The notes beneath the pieces are model-generated. The model did no database searches, was not told where the DNA came from, and was given only the letters and a program-made list of their open reading frames with translations. Source: Stutzerimonas stutzeri (GTDB taxonomy: Bacteria > Pseudomonadota > Gammaproteobacteria > Pseudomonadales > Pseudomonadaceae). Taken from it: a stretch of DNA of 64,000 nucleotides. The DNA lies in NCBI RefSeq assembly GCF_038561965.1, contig NZ_CP139348.1, positions 310,001-374,000 of the forward strand, given 5' to 3'. The position numbers and the translations under genes were made by a program. Below, piece after piece: positions 33,846 to 42,671 of this stretch (position 1 is the first letter of the stretch; every line of letters begins with the position of its first letter).

Positions 33846-34697
33846 TCAGCGCGACAGTCCGAGGTTGTTCCAGATCGCCAGGCTCGGCTCGGCCTGGTTC
33901 AAGGTGTAGAAGTGCAGGCCCGGTGCGCCGCCGGCCAGCAGCTTTTCGCACATCTCGGTGATGACCTGCTCGCCAAACGCCTGGATGCTCTGCATGTCGT
34001 CGCCATAGGCTTCGAGCTGCTTACGTACCCAGCGTGGGATTTCCGCGCCACAGGCATCGGAGAAGCGTGCCAGCTTGCTGTAGTTGGTGATCGGCATGAT
34101 GCCGGGCACCACCGGCGTTTCCACGCCGAGCTGGCGTACGCGCTCGACGAAGTAGAAGTAGCAGTCGGCATTGAAGAAATACTGGGTGATGGCGCTGTCC
34201 GCACCGGCCTTGGCTTTGCGCACGAAGTTCGCCAGGTCGTCTTCGAAGTTGCGTGCCTGCGGATGCATTTCCGGGTAGGCGGCAATTTCGATGTGGAACT
34301 GATCGCCGGTTTCGCTGCGGATGAATTCCACCAGCTCATTGGCGTAGCGCAGCTCGCCGCTGGCCATGCCCATACCGGAGGGCAGGTCGCCGCGCAGGGC
34401 AACGATGCGCTTGATGCCAGCATCCTTGTAGATGTTAAGCAGCTCGCGCAGCTCGGCCTTGGTGTCGCCGACGCAAGACAGGTGCGGTGCGGTCGGCACC
34501 TTTACCTCGCCGTCGAGCTGCAACACGGTGTTGAGCGTGCGGTCACGGGTCGAGCCCCCGGCACCGTAGGTGCAGGAGAAGAAATCGGGTTGGTAGCCGG
34601 CCAGTTGGCGGGCCACGTTCAGCAGTTTTTCATGCCCGGCATCGGTCTTGGTCGGGAAAAACTCGAAGCTGATGGAGGGGCGTGGGGATGTGCTCAT
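33846..34697 (-). CDS. metF: 5,10-Methylenetetrahydrofolate reductase MetF
   Basis: A 283-residue TIM-barrel flavoenzyme supplying methyl-tetrahydrofolate for methionine synthesis. Characteristic segments are ISFEFFPTKTDAG with the catalytic Glu, FFSCTYGAGGSTRDRT, VALRGDLPSG, and ITQYFFNADCYFYFVERV. It lies downstream of ahcY on the same strand with a 171-base gap containing a large imperfect stem-loop. Both belong to the methyl cycle, so shared control through the ahcY riboswitch transcript is possible. Confidence 0.97.
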   Translation of the reverse strand: MSTSPRPSISFEFFPTKTDAGHEKLLNVARQLAGYQPDFFSCTYGAGGSTRDRTLNTVLQLDGEVKVPTAPHLSCVGDTKAELRELLNIYKDAGIKRIVALRGDLPSGMGMASGELRYANELVEFIRSETGDQFHIEIAAYPEMHPQARNFEDDLANFVRKAKAGADSAITQYFFNADCYFYFVERVRQLGVETPVVPGIMPITNYSKLARFSDACGAEIPRWVRKQLEAYGDDMQSIQAFGEQVITEMCEKLLAGGAPGLHFYTLNQAEPSLAIWNNLGLSR

Positions 34698-34748
34698 TGG
34701 CGAATCCAGATTTTCGGGCGCGGCGGCCCAGGACGTCCTTCAATCGCT

Positions 34749-34810
34749 GGAGGTCGGAGCGGGACGAAACACGCTTTTGCGTGCTTGCATCCCGCTTCGG
34801 CTTGGCCTCC
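34749..34810 (-). other. Large imperfect stem-loop between ahcY and metF
   Basis: From the outside in, GGAGG pairs with CCTCC, AGCGGGA (34758-34764) with TCCCGCT (34790-34796), and CACGC (34770-34774) with GCGTG (34779-34783) around a TTTT loop. The long, interrupted stem occupies most of the only substantial gap between the two co-directional genes. There is no T-run behind it. It may be an mRNA-processing or attenuation element, or a degenerate repeat. I do not recognise it as a known family. Confidence 0.45.
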
Positions 34811-34868
34811 TGCGGTTAGTCGGCAGGGTCGGGCGACAATGCGCTGCTAGCGCTTGCCACCCTGCGCA

Positions 34869-36275
34869 TCAGTAGCGGTAGCTGTCCGGCTTGAACGGAC
34901 CTTCGACGGTTACGCCGATGTATTCCGCCTGCTTGGTGGTCAGCTGGGTGACTACGCCACCGAAGCCCTTGACCATTTCCAGCGCCACTTCCTCGTCGAG
35001 CTTCTTCGGCAGCACCATGACGGTGACGTTCTGGCTCTTCTCGGCAACCGGCAGGTCGGCGAACTTCTCGTTGTAGAGGTGGATCTGCGCCAGCACCTGG
35101 TTGGCGAAGGAGCCGTCCATGATGCGGCTCGGGTGGCCGGTGGCATTGCCCAGGTTCACCAGGCGGCCTTCGGCCAGCAGAATCAGATAGTCGTCATTGA
35201 TCGGGTCGACGGTCTTGCCGGTGCGGTGGATCTTGTGCACCTGCGGCTTGACCTCTTCCCAGCCCCAGTTGGCGCGCATGAAGGCGGTGTCGATCTCGTT
35301 GTCGAAGTGACCGATGTTGCACACCACGGCGCGCTTCTTCAGTGCCTTGAGCATGCCGGCGTCGCACACGTTGACGTTACCGGTGGTGGTGACGATCAGG
35401 TCGATCTTGCCCAGCAGAGCAGCGTCGACACTGGCTTCGGTGCCGTCGTTAATACCGTCCTTGTAGGGCGATACCAGCTCGAAACCGTCCATGCAGGCCT
35501 GCATGGCGCAGATCGGATCGACTTCCGAGACCTTGACGATCATGCCTTCCTGACGCAGCGACTGTGCCGAACCCTTGCCGACGTCGCCGTAGCCGACGAC
35601 CAGCGCCTGCTTGCCCGACAGCAGGTGGTCGGTGGCGCGCTTGATGGCGTCGTTGAGGCTGTGGCGGCAGCCGTACTTGTTGTCGTTCTTGCTCTTGGTA
35701 ACCGAGTCGTTGACGTTGATCGCCGGGATCTTCAGCGTGCCGCCCTTGAGCATGTCGAGCAGGCGGTGCACGCCGGTGGTGGTTTCCTCGGTGACGCCAT
35801 GAACGCGCTCGAGCACCTGCGGATACTTGTCGTGAAGGATCTGGGTCAGGTCACCGCCGTCGTCCAGCACCATGTTGGCATCCCACGGCTGGCCGTCCTT
35901 GAGGATGGTCTGCTCGATGCACCACTCGTACTCTTCTTCGGTCTCGCCCTTCCAGGCGAACACCGGGATGCCAGCGGCGGCGATGGCTGCGGCGGCTTGA
36001 TCCTGGGTGGAGAAGATATTGCAGCTCGACCAGCGCACTTCGGCACCGAGGGCGATCAGCGTCTCGATCAACACCGCGGTCTGGATGGTCATGTGAATGC
36101 AGCCGAGGATTTTCGCGCCCTTGAGCGGCTGCTCGGCAGCGTACTTGCTGCGCAGACCCATCAGCGCAGGCATTTCGGATTCGGCGATGATGATTTCGCG
36201 GCGGCCCCAGGCGGCCAGGGAAATGTCGGCGACCTTGAAGTCGGTGAAACCGGCAGGCGTCATGACAGCACTCAT
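34869..36275 (-). CDS. ahcY: S-adenosylhomocysteinase AhcY (SahH)
   Basis: The protein is 468 residues from the ATG at 36275 (MSAVMTPAGFTDFKVADISL). Codons upstream to 36392 are open but run into the riboswitch. It hydrolyses S-adenosylhomocysteine to adenosine and homocysteine, relieving product inhibition of methyltransferases. Motifs seen are SCNIFSTQDQAAAAI, AWKGETEEEYEWCI, the NAD-binding VVGYGDVGKGSAQSL, and the C-terminal PFKPDSYRY. An SAH riboswitch lies in its leader at 36307-36447, and the ribosome site GGAGAA is partly inside a hairpin. Control by the enzyme's own substrate is therefore well supported. Confidence 0.98.
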   Translation of the reverse strand: MSAVMTPAGFTDFKVADISLAAWGRREIIIAESEMPALMGLRSKYAAEQPLKGAKILGCIHMTIQTAVLIETLIALGAEVRWSSCNIFSTQDQAAAAIAAAGIPVFAWKGETEEEYEWCIEQTILKDGQPWDANMVLDDGGDLTQILHDKYPQVLERVHGVTEETTTGVHRLLDMLKGGTLKIPAINVNDSVTKSKNDNKYGCRHSLNDAIKRATDHLLSGKQALVVGYGDVGKGSAQSLRQEGMIVKVSEVDPICAMQACMDGFELVSPYKDGINDGTEASVDAALLGKIDLIVTTTGNVNVCDAGMLKALKKRAVVCNIGHFDNEIDTAFMRANWGWEEVKPQVHKIHRTGKTVDPINDDYLILLAEGRLVNLGNATGHPSRIMDGSFANQVLAQIHLYNEKFADLPVAEKSQNVTVMVLPKKLDEEVALEMVKGFGGVVTQLTTKQAEYIGVTVEGPFKPDSYRY

Positions 36276-36284
36276 TGAAGAGTT

Positions 36285-36308
36285 CTCCATTCGTATGTAT
36301 GCGAATGG
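36285..36308 (-). promoter_or_regulatory. Hairpin covering part of the ahcY ribosome-binding site
   Basis: On the minus strand CCATTCG (36308-36302) can pair with CGAATGG (36293-36287), and the last two G's belong to the GGAG ribosome site (36288-36285). The upstream arm shares the two bases at 36307-36308 with the riboswitch pseudoknot strand, so the two structures compete. This is a plausible OFF state without ligand. Confidence 0.65.
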
Positions 36309-36447
36309 GCGCCGTTGATGCGTTCTAGGAAACGCCCCATCCGAGCCTGACAGGTGGAATCTGATTCGGATTGCGCCGCGGCGCGACAGCAAGCCGCGAG
36401 GCTTGCGAGATCCAAAACAGGTTCATCCTGCTGCAGCGCCCCTCGGA
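36307..36447 (-). promoter_or_regulatory. S-adenosylhomocysteine (SAH) riboswitch upstream of ahcY
   Basis: Reading the minus strand from 36447: TCCGAGGGGCGCTGC opens the aptamer and GTCAGGCTCGGA (36351-36340) closes it. P1 pairs TCCGAG with CTCGGA. The segment GGGCGC (36441-36436) is complementary to GCGCCC (36312-36307) and forms the pseudoknot. A small GCGTT/AACGC stem lies between. These blocks match the SAH riboswitch consensus, a class known to activate ahcY in proteobacteria. The pseudoknot strand overlaps a hairpin that masks the ribosome site, which fits activation of translation by SAH. Confidence 0.93.
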
Positions 36448-36543
36448 CGGGTGGCGGGCACGATCGAAGCGGAGTCGATCGGGAAAAACCCGGCGATTAT
36501 AGCCGCGACTGTGCGCAATCCCAAGCCCGCTGCAGCACACTCG

Positions 36544-37797
36544 TCAGTGGTCGCTGGCGCTGCCACGGGTACAGATATGGCGGACCAGCCTGCCGATGCT
36601 CAGGCCCTGGACGAGAATCGAGAACAGCACCACCAAGTAGGTGATGTTGAGCAGCAGATTGCGCTCCTCGCTGGCCGGCAGCGCCAGCACCAGGGCAACC
36701 GAGATACCGCCGCGCAATCCGCCCCAGGTCAGGATGCGCACCGTACCGTTGGGTAGTGCACGTCCTGCTGCCCTTAGCGCAAGGGCCGCCGGGCCGACTG
36801 CCGCCAGGCGCGTGCCCAGAATCAATAACGTCACGCAAAGGGCGATCAGCAGGTACTGAGCGCTGAACGGCAGCAATACCAATTCCATGCCGATCAGCAC
36901 GAACAGCACGGCGTTGAGGATTTCATCGAGCAGCTCCCAGAAATTGTCCAGGTTTTCCCGCGTGTGGGCTGACATCGCGTGGCGTCTGCCCTGGTTGCCG
37001 ATGATCAGCCCGGCCACCACCATCGCGATCGGTCCGGATACGTGCAGATGGGTCGCCAGGGTATAGCCGCCCAGCACCAAGGCGAGCGTGAGCAGAACCT
37101 CGACTTGGTACTGATCGATGCTCTTGAGCAGGGCGAAGGTCAGTGCCCCGAGCATCGCGCCGAGCAGGATGCCGCCGCCGGCTTCCTCGAAAAACAGCCA
37201 GACGGCTTCGCCAGCACCTGGTGCTTCGCCCCGCGCAAGTACTCCGAGCAGCACGGTGAACACGACGACCGCGACACCGTCATTGAATAGCGACTCGCCG
37301 ACGATGGTGGTTTCCAGCGCCTTGGGTGCGCCCGCCGAGCGCATGATGCCGAGCACGGCGATTGGGTCGGTCGGCGAGATCAGCGCGCCGAACAGCAGGC
37401 AGTAAATTAGCGGCGGCTGCAGCCCGAACAGATCGAGAATCCACCAACTGCCGAGCCCGATCACGGCGGTGGAGAACAGCACGCCAACCGTCGCCAGCAG
37501 GCCGATTGCCCAGCGCCTGGCACGGAGATCGGCGAGGTTGATATGCAGGGCGCCGGCGAACAGCAGAAACGACAACATGCCGTCCATCAGCAGGTGGTTG
37601 AAGTCGATCCGCTCGATCAAGGCCTCGATGCGCTCTTCAAGCAGCGGCAAGCCGAGCATGGCCAAAACGTGCAACAACAGTGAAAACAGCAACGCGGTCG
37701 CCATTACGCCAATGGTTGGCGGCAGCCCGATGAAGCGGTAGTTGAGGTAGGCGAGCAGCGCCGTGAGGCTGATGAACATGGCTGCAAGTTCGAGCAT
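36544..37797 (-). CDS. Cation/proton antiporter, CPA1 (NhaP-type) family
   Basis: The protein is 417 residues from the ATG at 37797. The upstream extension to 38343 is antisense to another gene and is rejected. About 12 hydrophobic helices are visible. Conserved signatures are LISPTDPIAVLGI and VGESLFNDGVAVVVF, with the ND pair of CPA1 exchangers, plus LTWGGLRGGISVALVLALP near the end. It should exchange Na+ or K+ for H+ across the inner membrane. The ion cannot be told from sequence. The C-terminal cytoplasmic tail is short. It stands alone, divergent from a small secreted protein gene. Confidence 0.9.
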   Translation of the reverse strand: MLELAAMFISLTALLAYLNYRFIGLPPTIGVMATALLFSLLLHVLAMLGLPLLEERIEALIERIDFNHLLMDGMLSFLLFAGALHINLADLRARRWAIGLLATVGVLFSTAVIGLGSWWILDLFGLQPPLIYCLLFGALISPTDPIAVLGIMRSAGAPKALETTIVGESLFNDGVAVVVFTVLLGVLARGEAPGAGEAVWLFFEEAGGGILLGAMLGALTFALLKSIDQYQVEVLLTLALVLGGYTLATHLHVSGPIAMVVAGLIIGNQGRRHAMSAHTRENLDNFWELLDEILNAVLFVLIGMELVLLPFSAQYLLIALCVTLLILGTRLAAVGPAALALRAAGRALPNGTVRILTWGGLRGGISVALVLALPASEERNLLLNITYLVVLFSILVQGLSIGRLVRHICTRGSASDH

Positions 37798-37971
37798 GAA
37801 ACCCTCGCGTGCGATCGTTGAAGCAGGGTGGACTCGCCGGATGCGCAATTGGTGCCGCCTGAGCAGAACCTTTCCGGGCAGGCGGCAAATCGCGAACTCC
37901 GCGGATTGCGTAGCGGTCGAACCTGAAGGTTCGGTGACCCTTGCCGGGCGAAACCGTTTCAGGAGACCGCC

Positions 37972-38406
37972 ATGAACCCCTTGCTTCGCCTCGCGCCCGT
38001 GTTGCTTGTCGGCGCTTTCAGCCTCCCGGCTGCTGCTCAGTCCTGCTATGTACACAGCGAAACGTCCGGTGCGGTTCCAGCGCCGGTAGTGACCGAGCAG
38101 TGTTTCGAGTTTCACGGTATGGACGACGACGCCATCGACTGGGTGTGTCAGGACAACGAGGCGGTGAAAAATTCCCGCCGCGAGATTCGTGACAGCTGCC
38201 CCGACGGGCACTTCGGCATCTGTACCGCGCGGATGACACCGGAAACGCTGGCCAATGAGCGCGCTACCGGCTCGCAAGCGAAAAACGGCACCTTTCCGAC
38301 TCAGGTAAATGACGCTGCGACGATCGTCACGTACCACTACCATGCCAGTGATCGGGCGCAGGCCAAGATCGATTGCGAGAGTGCAGGGGGCAGCTGGTCG
38401 CGCTAG
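37972..38406 (+). CDS. Hypothetical secreted protein
   Basis: A 144-residue protein starting at 37972 behind AGGAGA. It has a clear signal peptide (MNPLLRLAPVLLVGAFSLPA, cut after AAA or AAQ). The mature part has six cysteines spread across its length, suggesting disulfides in the periplasm, and includes CFEFHGMDDDAIDWVC and SCPDGHFGICTARM. I do not recognise the family. No neighbour gives a functional hint. The gene lies between an antiporter on the other strand and a cytochrome c' 107 bases downstream. Confidence 0.75.
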   Translation: MNPLLRLAPVLLVGAFSLPAAAQSCYVHSETSGAVPAPVVTEQCFEFHGMDDDAIDWVCQDNEAVKNSRREIRDSCPDGHFGICTARMTPETLANERATGSQAKNGTFPTQVNDAATIVTYHYHASDRAQAKIDCESAGGSWSR

Positions 38407-38513
38407 CGGACTGCTCGGGCAATCTTTGCTGACGAAGTCAATGTCCGACTGATTTGTTCAACCGTGCATGGGCGGGGATAATCCCGCGCTTTGCATCCAT
38501 GAGTGGTTGAACC

Positions 38514-38960
38514 ATGAAGCTGAGTCTGCTGAGCCTGCCCCTGATAGCTGTCCTGGCGCTGACGGGCTGTGATCGGGTCGACCCCAATTCGCCGCTGGGT
38601 AAGCGCAAGGCGATCTATCAGGCGATGCTCGATACCAAGGAAGACCTCGGCGGCATGCTGCGCGGGCGCATTCCCTTCGACGCAGAGGCCTTCAGCACGG
38701 GCACCGTCAAACTCGATGAACTCTCGCGGCAGCCTTGGCAGCACTACCCAGAGGTCAAGGAAAAGCAGAGCGACGCGCGAGATGATGTCTGGCAGCGTCA
38801 GGAGCGCTTTAACGAGATGGCCCGTGCACTGGAGGCGACTACCGCAGAGCTGGTCGACGTGACCCGCGCGGCGCCCGTCACCGCACAAAGCGTGGCGCCG
38901 GCTTTTCAGCAGGTCGAAGATGCCTGCGAAGCCTGCCACAAGGAATTCCGCGCTTATTGA
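38514..38960 (+). CDS. Cytochrome c' family lipoprotein
   Basis: A 148-residue protein. A lipobox (AVLALTGC) indicates attachment to a membrane facing the periplasm. The mature part is mostly helical, and CEACH (C138, C141, H142) near the C-terminus is a c-type heme site followed by KEFR, the usual arrangement in cytochrome c' four-helix bundles. Known members bind NO, CO or act in electron transfer. Lipid anchoring is less common than soluble periplasmic forms. It converges on the DUF1090 gene, with six bases between stops. Confidence 0.87.
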   Translation: MKLSLLSLPLIAVLALTGCDRVDPNSPLGKRKAIYQAMLDTKEDLGGMLRGRIPFDAEAFSTGTVKLDELSRQPWQHYPEVKEKQSDARDDVWQRQERFNEMARALEATTAELVDVTRAAPVTAQSVAPAFQQVEDACEACHKEFRAY

Positions 38961-38966
38961 GGCGGG

Positions 38967-39347
38967 TCAGCGGCGCAGCGTGTCGAGTTTTTCTCGGGAT
39001 TTGGCCAGCTGATTGCGGCGCAGCTCGATCAGCTGCGCGTCGCCAGTGCCCAGTGCTTCGCGTAATAACGTTTCGCGCCGCTCCACCTGGCGGTTGATGT
39101 GCTCGTACTCGACCTGGCGTGGATGCAGGGCGACAAGGCCCTGGCACTCTCCGGTCAGAGATTGCAGTTCGGCGTTGAGTTGCGTTTGGCGCAGCTTGTC
39201 GCCGAGCAGGCGCGCCTGTTGCAGCTGTTCACGCAAGGACTGGCGTTGTTCGTGGCACTGTGCGTCGGCTTGTTGAGCCGCTGCGGCTAGCGGGCTGATG
39301 GCAGTGCTGCCGATCAGTAGGGCAATTGGCCAATGTCGCAAAGACAT
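38967..39347 (-). CDS. DUF1090 family periplasmic protein
   Basis: A 126-residue protein with a signal peptide (LRHWPIALLIGSTAISPLAA) followed by a helical, charged domain. Two cysteines lie in ADAQCHEQRQSL and LTGECQGLVALHP, with heptad-like repeats near ERRETLLREALGTGDAQLIE. This pattern fits DUF1090 (E. coli YqjC type). The function is unknown. It overlaps nothing and is 59 bases downstream of the ligB stop on the same strand. Confidence 0.82.
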   Translation of the reverse strand: MSLRHWPIALLIGSTAISPLAAAAQQADAQCHEQRQSLREQLQQARLLGDKLRQTQLNAELQSLTGECQGLVALHPRQVEYEHINRQVERRETLLREALGTGDAQLIELRRNQLAKSREKLDTLRR

Positions 39348-39406
39348 GCCTCGCCTCCATAATTGTTATCCAGCCTCAATCGACCGCGCGGAGCGGCGAA
39401 AGTCCC

Positions 39407-41074
39407 CTAGAAACCTGAAACGCCGGCAGCGCGCAATCGATCGCGCAGCGGTTGCAGCTCCGCCGCCTGGAAGAACGCCTGCAGCTGTCGCGCGCGAGCA
39501 GGTCCGACGCCAGGCTCGGCTTGCCATTGCGCAATGCTGCGCGCGGCCAGTGCATCCCAATCGGTTCCCTCAGCGAGTGGCGCTGCGACCGGTATCCCTA
39601 GCGCCTTGAGCCATTGTTCCGGCGGCCTTTGCCGAGCCAGGGCGAAGCTCGCGGTCAGCTTGCTGGCGCGTGTTCTGCCGATGCCCGGCACCTGCTGCAG
39701 CGTTACCGCGTCCAGTTCCAGCCAGGCGAGCAGATCGGGGAGCAGCCCTGCATCCAGTAGTGCTCGCCAGTTGCCGGCACCGAGCCCGGGAAGGCCGAGG
39801 CCCTGCTTGCCACTTAGCCAGACGAGGCGGGAGGTGAATTGCTGCTCACAACCTGGCGTCGGCTGCCAGCAGCTGTGCGCGTGATAGTGCGTAGCGTCGG
39901 GTGCCATCACCTCCGGCCGTTCGGTGCCGCGCCAGACCACCGAGTCGAGCTGCGGAATGGTTTGTCCCGCCAGCGCTACTGCAATCTGGTCGCCGGGGCG
40001 AACATCCAGTGCCTGCCAGTGCTCGAGCGAGCCCAGGCTGAGGGTGCGGATGCGGCGGTCATCGAGATCGACCGGCGCGAGCTGCAGCATTGGTGTGATC
40101 CGTCCGGTGCGACCTATGCGAAAGTTCACGGCGCGCACCTCGGTCACGGCCTTACGCAAGGGATACTTCCACGCTGCCGCCCAGTATGGATCAGCCCGCC
40201 AGCGATCTGCCGGCGGGCGCTGGCTTTGCCGCAACACCACGCCGTCGGTAGCGAACGGCAAGGGTTGCCGGTACCAATGCTCGCGCCAATGTCGTGCTTG
40301 TTGAAGATCCTGTAACGGCCGGCTGAAACGCTTACTGTCAGTGAAACCTATCGCCTCCAGCCGCTCCAGGCGGTCGGTCATCGCCTCCGGGCCGTTTGGC
40401 CAGTCCCAGACGAACAGGCCGATCTGCTTGGCCGTGTCGCTTGGCAGCTGTCTGCTTGCCATCGCTCCGGCAACGCGACTGCGTGCGCCAGCGCTGCCAT
40501 GTGCCGCTTGCATATGTTGCTCCAGGCGCCAGTAAAGCTCGCCCTGCAGGATTACCTCGCCTGTCTCCGCCAGTCGTATGGGAACCGCCGGCAGCCGACG
40601 GGCGTTGCTCGTCCAATCCTGGCCAGTGCGCCCGTCGCCGCGACTGATGGCTTGCTGCAGCTGGCCGTTGCGATACACCAGCGTGACCGCTACGCCGTCT
40701 ATCTTGGGCTGAATCCAGAGGTCGTTACGCTGCTTGATCCACTCGGCAACTGCTTGTTCATCAGCGAGCTTGACCAGCCCGGTCTGCCTGACTGGATGCG
40801 GTAGCGGGCCACCGGCTGCGCCTAGCGGATCCGGCTGTGACTGGTCGGATGCAGGGAAACAGCGCTGCCAGTCGTGCAGGCGAGCGCGGCTCTGGTCGTA
40901 GATTTCATCGTCCACCAACGACACGCCGTTGCGGTGATAGGCCTCGTCCCAATGATTGAGTTGCTGCTGAAGGCCGAGGATCTCCTGTTGCGCTTGTTTG
41001 TCGTCCCAGGTCGGGCAGGCAGCAAGACAAAAGGGTGAGAAAAAGCACAGCGAAAGTGCAATCAAGCGTTGCAT
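39407..41074 (-). CDS. ligB: NAD+-dependent DNA ligase LigB
   Basis: A 555-residue enzyme. The adenylation motif is KIDG with K124, the same position I recall for E. coli LigB. It has SRGDGRTGQDWT, an OB-fold region and C-terminal helix-hairpin-helices (LQQVPGIGRTRASKLTASF and EPGVGPARARQLQAFF). The zinc finger and BRCT domain of LigA are lacking. The N-terminus MQRLIALSLCFFSPFCLAAC looks like a signal or lipoprotein signal, which is odd for a DNA ligase but recurs in LigB proteins. It seals nicks in vitro. Its cellular role is unclear. Confidence 0.93.
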   Translation of the reverse strand: MQRLIALSLCFFSPFCLAACPTWDDKQAQQEILGLQQQLNHWDEAYHRNGVSLVDDEIYDQSRARLHDWQRCFPASDQSQPDPLGAAGGPLPHPVRQTGLVKLADEQAVAEWIKQRNDLWIQPKIDGVAVTLVYRNGQLQQAISRGDGRTGQDWTSNARRLPAVPIRLAETGEVILQGELYWRLEQHMQAAHGSAGARSRVAGAMASRQLPSDTAKQIGLFVWDWPNGPEAMTDRLERLEAIGFTDSKRFSRPLQDLQQARHWREHWYRQPLPFATDGVVLRQSQRPPADRWRADPYWAAAWKYPLRKAVTEVRAVNFRIGRTGRITPMLQLAPVDLDDRRIRTLSLGSLEHWQALDVRPGDQIAVALAGQTIPQLDSVVWRGTERPEVMAPDATHYHAHSCWQPTPGCEQQFTSRLVWLSGKQGLGLPGLGAGNWRALLDAGLLPDLLAWLELDAVTLQQVPGIGRTRASKLTASFALARQRPPEQWLKALGIPVAAPLAEGTDWDALAARSIAQWQAEPGVGPARARQLQAFFQAAELQPLRDRLRAAGVSGF

Positions 41075-41166
41075 GCGAGCGTCCTTGCTCAGATGGAATG
41101 GGCTAGCCGTCGTTCATGGAAGGCCTACCTATTATTGTCGCTGGCTCGGCGAAGCGAAGCCGTGCG

Positions 41167-42498
41167 TCAGCGCATACTGAACAGTTCCTGATGGAAGTCT
41201 TTCAGCGGCAGACCGTGGCGTTGCAGGTCCTTGCTTAGATCCTGACCGAAGCCCGCCGGGCCGCAGAACCAGACGTCGCTGTCCTGCCACTGCGGCGCCA
41301 GCTGTCGAAGGCGTTCAGGCGTTAGCCGACCACCTTCGCTGGCGACCAGTACATGCAGGCGCACCCGGGCACGTTCGGCCAGCTGGCGGATGCGCTCGAT
41401 AAATCCCTGGTCCGGCGCACTTGTGCAGTAGAACAGATCGACGTTGTTGCCTTTGCCGCTTTCGGCGAGCGCTTGTAAACGGCCGATGAACGGCGCGATG
41501 CCGATGCCGCCAGCGACCCAGATCTGCCGTGGTTTTCTGCTGTGGAAATCGAAGCAGCCGTAAGGCCCTTCGACTTTCACCGCGTCGCCGACTTTCAAGG
41601 TTTCCGGCAAGGTGCGGGTGTAATCGCCGAGGCCCTTGATGGAGAAGGCCAGCTTGCCGTCGTTGCACCAGGACGAGGATAGGCTGAAGGGATGCGGCCC
41701 TTCCTTGTCGTCGAAGGTGACGAAGGCGAACTGTCCGGCCTTGTGCCCTGGCCAGGGGCCGTCGAGCTTGATATCGACGCGCAGCACGCGGTTGTCGCGA
41801 TGATGGGTCAGGCTTTCGATGCGCCCGACGACCTGATGCTTGCGACCAATTCTGCGTAGCAGCGAGATGCAGGCCGCCACCGATCCGCCACCCAGCAGCA
41901 CGACGAGAGCCAGTCCCAGCGGCGACGTCCAGTACTCCGGCGGCGTCAGCACCACGGCATGCACCACCAGCGCCAGATAGATCAGCGCCATCCAGCGATG
42001 AGTGCGGAAGAACCAGCGATAAGGAAAGCGCTTGATCAGCGCCAGGACGATCAGGATGGCGGCTGCGTAGAATGCCCACTCGCCGATCGTCTCGGCGATT
42101 CCGCGAAAGCGCTGCAGCAGCGCAAAGATACCTTCGTGGCCCTGTCCCTCTCCGGCGCGCCGGGCCGGCTTTTCCAGCCAGCCGAAGCCGACCAGCCATT
42201 TTGGAATCTGGCCCCAGCCCCAGTGGAAAATCGCGATCACCAGAGCGCTGATGCCCAGCCATTTGTGCAGTCGGTAGGTCTTGTCCAGGCCGTCGAAGAA
42301 GCGCTCGAAGCGCCGCGGCCGCACCGCCAGCATCATCGCCACGCTCATTGCGGTGATGCCAAGCACCCCGCTGTAGTGAACCAGCACCTTGCGCAGCGGC
42401 CAGATCTGATAGCGCGCCATGATGAAGTCGTCGACCAGCAGCCAGAGCAGCGTCAGTCCGACGAACAGTACGACATAGGTAAGTTTTATCTGTCTCAT
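41167..42498 (-). CDS. Ferric-reductase-like transmembrane flavoprotein
   Basis: The protein is 443 residues from the ATG at 42498. The first 215 residues hold about six helices of the ferric-reductase/NOX fold, with histidines suited to two b hemes (YRLHKWLGISALVIAIFHWG and RTHRWMALIYLALVVHAV). Then come an FAD-binding barrel (HPFSLSSSW) and an NAD(P) domain (WVAGGIGIAPFIGRL, and a C-terminal FCGPAGFGQDL). It likely moves electrons from cytoplasmic NAD(P)H to a membrane or periplasmic acceptor. The substrate is unknown. It is divergent from the ABC exporter pair. Confidence 0.87.
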   Translation of the reverse strand: MRQIKLTYVVLFVGLTLLWLLVDDFIMARYQIWPLRKVLVHYSGVLGITAMSVAMMLAVRPRRFERFFDGLDKTYRLHKWLGISALVIAIFHWGWGQIPKWLVGFGWLEKPARRAGEGQGHEGIFALLQRFRGIAETIGEWAFYAAAILIVLALIKRFPYRWFFRTHRWMALIYLALVVHAVVLTPPEYWTSPLGLALVVLLGGGSVAACISLLRRIGRKHQVVGRIESLTHHRDNRVLRVDIKLDGPWPGHKAGQFAFVTFDDKEGPHPFSLSSSWCNDGKLAFSIKGLGDYTRTLPETLKVGDAVKVEGPYGCFDFHSRKPRQIWVAGGIGIAPFIGRLQALAESGKGNNVDLFYCTSAPDQGFIERIRQLAERARVRLHVLVASEGGRLTPERLRQLAPQWQDSDVWFCGPAGFGQDLSKDLQRHGLPLKDFHQELFSMR

Positions 42499-42671
42499 CT
42501 TCGGCGAGCCTCCCAGCTGACGTCCTGTAATCCGCTTCCTCAAGCATCCATGTGCAGCGCTGCCAGCGCCATGATCACGGTCACGCCGCGAGTGGCCGAG
42601 TGAAAACGGCGGCGACCGCAGGCCGCGCTTTATCTACAATTCCGCCCTCAATCCCTCGAAGAGACGAGCCC

